From Halicephalobus mephisto (taxonomy: Eukaryota > Nematoda > Chromadorea > Rhabditida > Panagrolaimidae): a stretch of DNA of 64,000 bases. Location of the stretch: positions 1 through 64,000 of the forward strand of contig SWDT01000022.1 of assembly GCA_009193035.1 (NCBI GenBank), read 5' to 3'. Of the stretch, positions 56,165 to 64,000 are shown piece by piece. Every line of letters starts with the position of its first letter. The first letter of the stretch is position 1. Position numbers and translations under genes: made by a program. Below the pieces are notes generated by a model. That model was given only the letters and a program-made list of their open reading frames with translations, was not told the origin of the DNA and did not search any database.

Positions 56165-59100
56165 ATGCGGTTTTGTTTGATTTTTTTTATTTTGTATTTC
56201 ATTGTTGAAATATCTGGAAACGAAGACGCTAAAAGACTCTACGATGACTTGATGGTCAGCTACAACAGACACCGCAGACCGGCCCCGAGCCCCAGAGAAC
56301 CCATCACGATAAAATTAAAAATGAGGTTGTCTCAGATTATCGATGTGGTTGGTTTTGCTTTTATATAAAATTCAATTTTTAAAAATAAAACGTTAAAACT
56401 GAATAAAAACGGTGAAAAATTTCTTAAAATTTTTGAATTCCCGCGCAAAGGGCGAGTAAAAGTTCAGAAACGGTAAATCTGGCAAGTTTCTTGCTAAAAT
56501 CGACTCGCTCTTCTTTTTACCTTATAGGACAATTATGGGAATGAAAAATGGTAAATCTGGCAATGCTATTTCGAAATCGACTCGCTCTTCTTTTTACCTT
56601 ATAGGACAGTTTTAGAAATGAAAAATGGTAAATCTGGCAATGCTATTTCGAAATCAACTCATTTTCCTCATTACTCTTTTTACCTAAATCTAGAAAGTTG
56701 TAAATTTTAGAAATTCTCGTCGAAACCACTTCGTAGGAAATCTGATTTTCAATTTTTACAATGTAATCAACCACAAAATTGCATAAAATTGCGAAATAAC
56801 TAATTCAAATCGGAATTGCCACTTGGATTACTGCGGATTCCAAAAATTCCTTCTGAGACAATTTTATAAAAAGTTGATATATAATTTTTGTAATATACGA
56901 TTGATTACGAAATAATCATCATTTAAAATAAGAAATTGAAATTGTTTTGGTTTTTAGAAATTCGTTTCGAGACAATTTCGTTCGAAATTTTTATTTTTAT
57001 TATTATTATTTTTTTTTGCTTTTTTGTGACGTGTGCTTGTTGTTTCATATATGAATTTTACTTTCCAGCATGAGATTGACCAAATTATGACCTGTTCGGT
57101 CTGGTTGAAGCAGGTTTGGATCGACAAGAAGCTGGCTTGGAATCCTAAAAATTACGGAGGAGTGTCCGTCCTGTACGTCCCCTACGAGATGATCTGGGTC
57201 CCGGATCTTGTTTTGTACAATAATGCTGACAGTAATTACAACATTACTATTTCCACAAAAGCCACTTTACATTATTCCGGCCAAGTCACATGGGAACCTC
57301 CGGCAATTTTCAAATCTCTTTGTCAAATCGACGTCCAATGGTTTCCTTTCGACGAACAGCAATGTCATCTGAAGTTTGGGTCCTGGACTTACTCGGAAGA
57401 TCTATTAAATCTCGAATTACTGGATGCCGACGAAAAAACGGAGCAAATTGTCAACGAATACGGCGAAGTCGAAAACGTGACGATCGTCGAAGACGGAATA
57501 GGTTTGATTTTCCAAATTTCTTAATTATTAAATTAGAAATTTTTTTATTGATAATTTTTTATCAATAATTTTCCAAATTTCTTAATTATTAAATTAGAAA
57601 TTTTTTATCAATAACTTTTCCAAATTTCTTAATTATTAAATTAGAAATTTTTCATCAATAACTTTTCCAAATTTCTTAATTATTAAATTAGAAATTTTTT
57701 ATCAATAATTTTCCAAATGTCTTAATTATTAAATTAGAAATTTTTTATCAATAATTTTTCAAATTTCTTAATTAAATTTTTATATTTTTTGTTAATTTTT
57801 TAAATTTTCGAAAATTTTTTCAGATTTGTCGGATTATTATCCTTCTGTCGAATGGGACATCATGGCCAGAAAAGCCAGAAGACGAGCAAAAAATTATCCG
57901 AGTTGTTGTCCTGGAAGCGGAGCCTACGTCGACATCATGGTTTGTTTTTTTTTAATTTTAATAATTACTTATTTTTAATAATTATTTATTTTTAATAATT
58001 ATTTGATTTTAATAATTATTTGATTTTAATAATTATTTGATTTTAATAATTATTTATTTTCAATAATTATTTAATTTTAATGATTTAATTTTTACAAGAA
58101 ATTGTAGAATTTTAAGTATTTTAAAATTAAAAAACATTTAAAAACTTCAAATGTAAAATTAAAAATGTTTTTCGAAATTCAGATATGTGAAATCCTGGAT
58201 TTCGATTTTGGGATATCATATATCCACTAGATAAAGTTAAACTAATTTTTAAAAAAAATAACATTCGCTTTTTGAAATCTCGTTTTTTTGTTAATAATAA
58301 CTTCCGAAATCAGAATGCAGAGAAATAATTACTTTTTAGGTACTTTTCGAATCTGGAAATACCTAAAATTTTACCTAAAACCCAAAATAGTTTTTGTTTT
58401 CCATATATCGATTTTCAGTATTTCCTCGTTCTTCGGAGAAAACCACTTTTCTACACTGTTAATCTGGTGTTTCCATGTGTCGGAATCTCATTCTTGACTA
58501 TATTGGTGTTTTATTTGCCTTCAGACTCGGGAGAAAAAGTTTCTCTTTGTATTTCGATTCTTGTCGCCTTGACTTTGTTCTTCTTGCTTCTGGTAAGTTA
58601 ATCCTAGCTTATTTTGATTGATGAATGAATTTAGATGGAAATAATCCCCGCGACAAGCATTACACTTCCATTGATCGGAAAATATCTATTATTCACGATG
58701 ATTATGGTCACCTTGAGTGTTGTCATCACCGTCATGTGTAAGTTTGAGTCATTTATGAAAAAAATTAATAATTTCATATATGAAAAAATCTACTATTTTC
58801 ATCTATAAACAAATTTATTTCGATAATTTCATATATCAAAAAAGTTACTTCGATAATTTCATATATGAGAAAATTCAATAATTTCATATATCAAAAAAAT
58901 TACTTCGGTAATTTCATCTATAAACAAATTTATTTCGATAATTTCATATATCAAAAAATTAATAATTTCATATATCAAAAAAGTTACTTCGGTAGTTTCA
59001 TATATGAAAAAATCTACTAATTTCATATATCAAAAAAATTACTCTGAAAATTTTATCTATAAACAAATTTATTTCGATAATTTCATATATCAAAAAATTT

Positions 59101-59738
59101 ACTTCGGTAATTTCATATATGAAGAAAGTTTGTTTTGGTATTTTCATATATGGAGGGGATTTATTTTGATGGTTTTATATGTGGAAGAATTTACTTTGGT
59201 AATTTTAGCGTTGAACTTGCATTGGAGAACCCCGACAACTCATAGGATGTCGAAATGGGTCAAGAAAATTTTCCTAATCTGGCTGCCGAAACTACTGTTT
59301 ATGAGGAGACCTCTTGACGTCAATGAGGAATCCTTCAGACAGGTGAAACACAACAAAAGTGCTGCAAAAGAACAAATAATGATAAACTATCATGAGCACA
59401 GGGTCTCGAGGGACTTGACGAGGACTCTGGCCAATGCTCCGATAGATGAACGGATTCAGAAGCTGTATTATTCTCCGCCGGTTGTGAAAGCGTTTGAAAA
59501 TATTTGTTTTATTGCGGAACTTCTGAAGAAAAAAGACAGAGATGACAAAGTGGATGAAGATTGGAAATTTGTGGCTATGGTTTTTGATAGACTTTTTTTG
59601 ATTATTTTCTCAGTTGCTTGTTTTGTTTCGACTTTGTGGATCCTTCTTCAAGCTCCTACTTTGTTCGACGACAGAGAAGCCATCGATCTACAGTACAGAC
59701 CGACGAACATGTCTCATATAAGTCCTCCTGTAGTCTGA
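56165..59738 (+). CDS. unc-38: Nicotinic acetylcholine receptor alpha subunit, UNC-38-like
   Basis: Six exons, 56165-56347, 57069-57501, 57824-57939, 58419-58592, 58635-58737 and 59209-59738, in frame, 512 residues. It is a Cys-loop ligand-gated cation channel subunit; UNC-38 belongs to the levamisole receptor of nematode body-wall muscle. A signal peptide (about 1-18) is followed by the ligand-binding domain. The Cys-loop pair is Cys146 and Cys160 in [15 protein letters not shown]. Vicinal Cys233-Cys234 in NYPSCC mark an alpha subunit. M1 ([20 protein letters not shown]), M2 ([19 protein letters not shown]), M3 ([18 protein letters not shown]) and M4 ([18 protein letters not shown]) are complete. 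The Glu of M2 (MEIIP) suits a cation channel. UNC-38 is preferred over UNC-63 by NYPSCC and length, from memory. Every intron over 300 bp carries arrays. An in-frame signal peptide supports the start. Confidence 0.9.
56420..56700 (-). repeat. 170-190-bp dispersed repeat, locus 7 (degenerate, minus orientation)
   Basis: In unc-38 intron 1: AATTCCCGCGCAAAGGGCGA, then three shortened units of about 85 bp with ATGGTAAATCTGGCAATGC, GAAATCGACTCGCTCTTC and TTTTTACCTTATAGGACA. The shortened period suggests a secondary expansion from an internal deletion. Confidence 0.85.
57525..57780. repeat. 47-bp tandem array in unc-38 intron 2
   Basis: Five units of TTTCCAAATTTCTTAATTAT, TAAATTAGAAATTTTTTATC, AATAACT with few differences. 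The first unit's start includes the end of the exon-adjacent donor region (TTGATTTTCCAAATTTC), so the array may have copied intron-start sequence. Confidence 0.9.
57940..58418. repeat. unc-38 intron 3 with a TTTAATAATTATTTGATT array
   Basis: 57950-58080 repeats a 17-bp unit about seven times. The rest is unique and AT-rich. Confidence 0.8.
58738..59208. repeat. unc-38 intron 5 with a TTTCATATATCAAAAAA array
   Basis: About 27-30-bp units of AATTTCATATATCAAAAAAA, TTACTTCGGT and TCTATAAACAAATTTATTTCGA, 14 or so copies. The frame stays open from 59004, so exon 6 looks longer than it is; the true acceptor is AATTTTAG at 59201-59208. Confidence 0.85.
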
Positions 59739-60193
59739 CAAGGAAGTGAGTTTCGGGCGATCTGGATTCTGTATTACCAAAGTTGACAAAGTTCGAAGTT
59801 GGAATTTTAGTTTTCGTGCTGAGAAAATGGATTTTGTCTATTTCGAATTTTTGCTTAAATTGATGGAACTTGATATCTACAATTTTAGAATCACTATGAT
59901 TTATAGATCTTGTCTTAAGACGAAAAATCAGAATTTTGAAAATCATGTCTTGTCGTGAAAAGTCTGAATTTTAAAAATCATGTCCTATCGTGAAAAGTCT
60001 GAATTTTGAAAATCATATCTTGTCGTAAAAAGTCTGAATTTTGAAAATCATGTCTTATCACGAAAAATCAGAATTTCAAAAATCATGTCTTGTCGTGAAA
60101 AGTCTGAATTTTGAAAGTTACGTCTCAGCACGAAAAATTTAAATTTTTACTTTGAATTCTGACCGTAATTTTTGATGATACAGAATGTTGATC
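59739..60193. repeat. unc-38 downstream region with a 37-bp array
   Basis: 59925-60125 holds about five units of AAAATCATGTCTTGTCGTGA, AAAGTCTGAATTTTG. The preceding 190 bp are probably 3' UTR. Confidence 0.8.
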
Positions 60194-60443
60194 TTTTAAA
60201 ATTAGTTATGTGGTTTTGAATTCTCCAACTGCTGATTCTGAATTTGCATTATGTTTTTGCAGAACGTTCTTTTGGAACGAGATAATCTGAGAAATCCAAA
60301 TTTAGGGATTTTGTTTTTTCAACTTTTGATATTTTATATTTTACTCAATTTTCTCGTTCTAGAAGGACGTTCCACAAAAATGGAGCCTAGATTCTGAATC
60401 AGCATTTTAAGAATTCAAAATCATACATAACTAATTTTAAAAT
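60194..60443. mobile_element. Foldback element of about 250 bp
   Basis: Arms of about 97 bp at 60194-60290 and 60346-60443 are inverted copies. TTTTAAAATTAGTTATG at the left end is answered by CATAACTAATTTTAAAA at the right. Inside, GCTGATTCTGAAT pairs with ATTCTGAATCAGC, and GAACGAGA with TCTCGTTC. The arms have about 20 percent mismatches and the loop is about 55 bp. No coding content. Same class as the element at 1518-1850 but different sequence. Confidence 0.75.
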
Positions 60444-60455
60444 GTCAGTACCGAA

Positions 60456-60920
60456 GTCTATAAAGAGATCGGCATCAAAATCAAAGTTAATTTTTGCACA
60501 AAAATTAGGTAGGTTAGTCTGCCCAAATGTTGCAAGCAAAGTGCGAATTTTAATTTTGATTTCGAAAGTTTTAAAATATAAAAAACAAATATCAATAAGC
60601 CTGCCCAAATGTTGCAAGCAAAGTGCGGATTTTAACCTTGATTTCGTAATTTTTAAAATATAAAAATATAAATACCAATAAGCCTGCTTGAATGTTGCAA
60701 GCAAAGTGCGAATTTTAACCTTGATTTCGTAATTTTTAAAATATAAAAATATAAATATCAATAAGCCTGCCCAAATGTTGCAAGCAAAGTGCGAATTTTA
60801 ATTTTGATTTAGTAATTTTTAAAATATAAAAATATAAATACCAATATGCCTGCTTGAATGTTGCAAGCAAAGTGCGAATTTTATTTTTAGTTTGATTTTG
60901 ATGCCGACTTCTTTATAGAC
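60456..60920. mobile_element. TIR element with internal 85-bp tandem repeats
   Basis: A 30-bp terminal inverted repeat matches at 28 of 30 positions: GTCTATAAAGAGATCGGCAT from 60456 and, read from 60920 on the other strand, GTCTATAAAGAAGTCGGCAT, both continuing CAAAATCAAA. Inside are five copies of an 85-bp unit with CTGCCCAAATGTTGCAAGCA, AAGTGCGAATTTTAA, TTTTGATTTCGTAATTTTTA. Solo half-copies occur at 4898 and 6440. It directly abuts the foldback element on its left. Non-autonomous. Confidence 0.8.
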
Positions 60921-61950
60921 CTCGACAGATTGTTGGAAATTTACTTTTTTGTAAAATGTTTTAAATAATTTTTATTTACAAGGTAGGGTACTTTATTCGG
61001 AGTGATCTTCTGGGATTAATTATATATCAATTTGGAAATTCCAAAAGGTGGATTCAGAATCCGTAGTTTTGAATTTAAACATTTCTGAAGTAATTTGGAA
61101 ATTTTGGAAAATTAGACAACTACAATTAATGGAAAAATGTATTTAAAAATAAATTATTAAAATGAAAATAATAGTTTTCAAATAACTTTTTAAAACTTCG
61201 TTGACGAAATAAGCGAATTCGCTTAGATTTGGCGACATTTGAAATACGAAATTTTACAAACTTGTATAATTTTCTTATTACAAAAAAGTAAAAAGTACTG
61301 TAAATTACGAAACGTGAAATTTAAGAAATCTTAGAATAATTTTCCAAAAATTCGCTGACGAAATAAGCGAATTCGGTCAAATTTGGCGACATTTGAAATA
61401 CGAAATTTTACAAACTTGTATAATTCTCTTATTACAAAAAAGTAAAAAGTACTGTAAATTACAAAAAGTGAAATTTAAGAAACCTTAAAATAATTTTCCA
61501 AAAATTCGCTGACGAAATAAGCGAATTCGCTTAGATTTGGCGACATTTGAAATACGAAATTCTACAAATTTGTATAATTCTCTTATTACAGGAAAGTAAA
61601 AAGTACTGTAAATTACAAAAAGTGAAATTTAAGAAACCTTAAAATAACTTTTTAAAAATTCGCTTAGATTTGGCGACATTTGAAGTGTGAAAAATTTCCA
61701 AATTTCTCCAACTTTTTCACTTTAAAAACGGATTCTGAATATCCATTCAACAAGATACAGTATACTTCAGAAGATTACTTCCAGTAAAATTCCCTGTTTT
61801 TTCCCACGGGTATGTCGAAATCATGCCAATTAAAAAATCGAAATTTACTAAATAAACAAATTTCGTCAAAAATTGCACATGACTAGAAATTTAAAAAATT
61901 AATTTTTGGTTTTTTTTTTACACTTTGGAAAATTCTAAAAAATACAAAAT
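60921..61950. repeat. Convergent region with about 145-bp array (GACGAAATAAGCGAATTCGC)
   Basis: 61165-61690 has four units: AAATTCGCTGACGAAATAAG, CGAATTCGCTTAGATTTGGC, GACATTTGAAATACGAAATT and AAGTAAAAAGTACTGTAAAT. The palindromic GCGAATTCGC centre is the best-kept part. 60925-61160 and 61700-61950 are unique AT-rich; the latter includes the 3' UTR of the GTPase gene. Confidence 0.85.
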
Positions 61951-63626
61951 TCAGCACTTTGTTCCTTTTCTCCATTGACGAAATTTGGCGAATAGACCTC
62001 CTGGAGAAAGATTGGTACATTTGCCGGCGTCTGATTCCACAACCGCGACTCCCATTTGTCGCTTCTTTCGCTGCGAAAATCGCCGTATCGCCGCTCTGAA
62101 GTCTTCTGGTTCGTGGATCGAATCCGATCGAGGCTGAAATTAAAAATAAATAAGAATTTTAAAATTAAAAATAAAACTATTTTCGTAAAATTGTCTTGAC
62201 GTGAATTTTCAGAAATTACAGTACTCTAAAAATAAGAATTTTTCTAGAAAGTGATCCTGGCATGGATTTTAAAAAATTAAATTACTGTAGAAATAAAGTA
62301 AAATTTTTCTACAAAATGGTCCTAACACGAATTTTAAAAAATTTAATTACTGTAGAAATGAAATGAAATTTTTCTAGAAAATGGTCCTAACACGAATTTT
62401 TAGAAATTAAATTACTGTAGAAATTAAATGAAATTTTTCTAGAAAGTGGTCCTAACACGAATTCTTAAAAATTTAATTACTGTAGAAATTAAATGAAATT
62501 TTTCTACAAAATGGTCCTAACACGAATTCTTAAAAATTTAATTACTGTAGAAATGAAGTGAAATTTTTCTAGAAAATGGTCCTAACACGAATTCTTAAAA
62601 ATTTAATTACTGTAGAAATTAAATGAAATTTTTCTACAAAATGGTCCTAACACGAATTCTTAAAAATTTAATTACTGTAGAAATTAAATGAAATTTTTCT
62701 ACAAAATGGTCCTAACACGAATTCTTAAAAATTTAATTACTGTAGAAATAAAGTAAAATTTTTCTAGAAAGTGGTCTTAACACGAATTTTTAGAAATTTA
62801 ATTACTGTAGAAATGAAGTGAAATTTTTCTAGAAAATGGTCCTAACACGAATTCTTAAAAATTTAATTACTGTAGAAATTAAATGAAATTTTTCTACAAA
62901 ATGGTCCTAACACGAATTCTTAAAAATTTAATTACTGTAGAAATAAAGTAAAATTTTTCTAGAAAGTGGTCCTAACACGAATTTTTAGAAATTTAATTAC
63001 TCTATGTGAGAATACAGTAATCGAAGACTGGTTTAGAAAAAAAATTTCAAAAAAAGTGAAAATCGAAATTTAACAATTGCTGTATGGCCGATTTTTACAT
63101 AAAAACCTACAGTAATTGGACTATTTTCTTGATCCATGGATGGACTTGTGGCTACACTTTCTTTTATTTCAGCGACGATTCCAACGAGGAGTTCATCGAC
63201 GTCGTGATTGAGAGCCACGGAAATTTCGAAATGAGCGATGCTGTGTTGATGAGCTATCATTTTGACTTCAGAAGCCGCAACTGCCCTTTTCCGTTCCAAA
63301 TCCACTTTGTTTCCGGCGAGGATCACAGGAGTGTCGTTTTTTTCTTGTCTGAGGTCTTCGATAACGTTCAAAACTGTCCGAAAACTGGATTTAGAGTCGA
63401 TGGAATAAACAAGGAGATAAGCTTGAACGTCCTCTTGCTTCCAGCTCTCGTCCGTCGTCGGATCTGATTCGAGAAAAGTAAGTTCGCATTCGGTACCTCC
63501 GATACAAATGGATACTGTATTTTCGATATCTTCTACTTCGTCAGCAAAAGCATTACGGTATTCAGAAGTGATGAACTGCGAAATAAGGGAACTTTTGCCC
63601 GATCCCACTTGTCCAAGGATGAATAT
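61951..63626 (-). CDS. RGK (Rem/Rad/Gem)-like small GTPase, 5' partial
   Basis: Two exons visible, 63111-63626 and 61951-62133, both phase 0, giving 232 residues; the first exon or exons lie beyond the right edge. P-loop GQVGSGKSS and G4 GNKVDL are intact. Switch II lacks the DxxG of Ras proteins (LTFLESDPTTDESW), and G5 is SVALNHDVDELLVGIVAEIKES. This set, with the W in switch II and the long basic C-terminal extension (AAIRRFSQRKKRQ, KFRQWRKGTKC), is typical of RGK proteins, which inhibit voltage-gated Ca2+ channels and touch Rho signalling. The protein ends in Lys-Cys, not a CAAX box, as in RGK. No nematode ortholog name is offered. The donor GTAGGT is slightly weak. Intron 62134-63110 holds a 65-bp array. 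Confidence 0.78.
62215..63010. repeat. 65-bp tandem array with TGGTCCTAACACGAATT, 12 units
   Basis: Units AAATGGTCCTAACACGAATT, CTTAAAAATTTAATTACTGT, AGAAATTAAATGAAATTTTT, CTAC repeat about 12 times with only a few substitutions, the most homogeneous array in the window. Two unit variants (CTACAAAATGG and CTAGAAAGTGG) intermix, a sign of ongoing unequal exchange or gene conversion. Confidence 0.92.
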
Positions 63627-63639
63627 CTGCAAAATTTCA

Positions 63640-63960
63640 TTTTTTATAAAAATAAAAATTTTTAAAAATGGTCCTAAAACGGATTTTTAAAAGTTACAGT
63701 ATCCTAAAAATTGAGATTTCTAAAAAATGATCCCGGCAGGAATTTTAAAAAGTTACAGTATGCTAAAAATAAAGATTTTTATAAAGTGGTCCTAACGCGA
63801 ATTTTTAAAAGTTACAGTATGCTAAAAATAAAGATTTTTATAAAGTAGTCCTAACGCGAATTTCTAGAAGTTACAGTATGCTAAAAATAAATATTTTTAT
63901 AAAATGGTTCTAACGCGAATTTTTTAAAGTTTTTAGAAATTTCCAAAATTTTCGATTTTA
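63640..63960. repeat. About 68-bp array in the upstream intron of the GTPase gene
   Basis: Four units of TGGTCCTAACGCGAATTTTT, AAAAGTTACAGTATGCTAAA, AATAAAGATTTTTATAAAG. It is a diverged relative of the 62.2-63.0 kb array, placed in the next intron of the same gene. The intron's donor lies beyond the window. Confidence 0.85.
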
Positions 63961-64000
63961 AATATTAGTTTTGAAATTCTCCAATTCTAAAATTTAAAAA

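Noticed and set aside
59004..59208. Extended open frame before unc-38 exon 6 ([16 protein letters not shown]...)
   Set aside because: It translates a TTTCATATATCAAAAAA intronic array that happens to be open; the M3-to-loop junction requires the acceptor at 59208.

Overview
The window reads as nuclear DNA of a free-living rhabditid nematode, probably Caenorhabditis or a close relative. It is very AT-rich, its introns end in TTTTCAG/TTTTTAG, many ATGs sit directly behind such an acceptor (the mark of spliced-leader trans-splicing), and gene content and order recall C. elegans chromosome I. NCS-2, ERCC1, NUBP1 and RAE1 lie together here as I remember them around cosmid F10G8, and SmB and OLA1 are neighbours as around W08E3. 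These comparisons are from memory; no search was run. Exon models were built by hand and every listed junction keeps frame.

Layout. 0-3.4 kb: last exon of a plus-strand gene ending in a CAAX-like CSIL, then an ABRA/STARS-like actin-binding gene (-). 5.5-9.0 kb: gamma-glutamyltransferase (+). 9.6-10.2 kb: HIT zinc-finger protein resembling ZNHIT1 (-). 11.4-13.6 kb: Ras-association protein (-). 13.6-22.0 kb: 8.4 kb with no convincing gene, almost all tandem arrays. 22.0-31.9 kb: five minus-strand genes in series (katanin p60, ERCC1, NUBP1, mitochondrial 3-oxoacyl-ACP synthase, C2H2 zinc-finger protein), probably an operon. 33.5-36.9 kb: ncs-2 (+). 38.1-40.1 kb: RAE1/npp-17 (-), divergent from snr-2 and ola-1 (+, 41.0-43.0 kb), a second probable operon. 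45.1-46.7 kb: SP-family transcription factor (+). 48.5-53.7 kb: synaptotagmin-4-like gene (-) with a GC-AG intron. 56.2-59.7 kb: levamisole-type nicotinic receptor alpha subunit, best match UNC-38 (+). 62.0-63.6 kb: RGK-like small GTPase (-), its 5' end beyond the window.

The genes cover muscle and neuronal signalling (ABRA-like, RGK-like, ncs-2, snt-4, unc-38) and housekeeping (DNA repair, Fe-S assembly, mitochondrial fatty-acid synthesis, splicing, mRNA export, glutathione metabolism).

The striking part is the repeat landscape. Nearly every intron and gap longer than about 300 bp carries a local tandem array. Several arrays share motifs at distant loci: (a) a 170-190 bp unit around GGTGCGAGTCGATTGCA at seven loci in both orientations; (b) units built on GGTCCYNNCACGAA, in two arrays paired with its inverse so that each unit can fold; (c) foldback and TIR elements at 1.5, 3.0 and 60.2-60.9 kb, the last with relatives at 4.9 and 6.5 kb. 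No CRISPR array, tRNA, rRNA or obvious autonomous transposase was seen.
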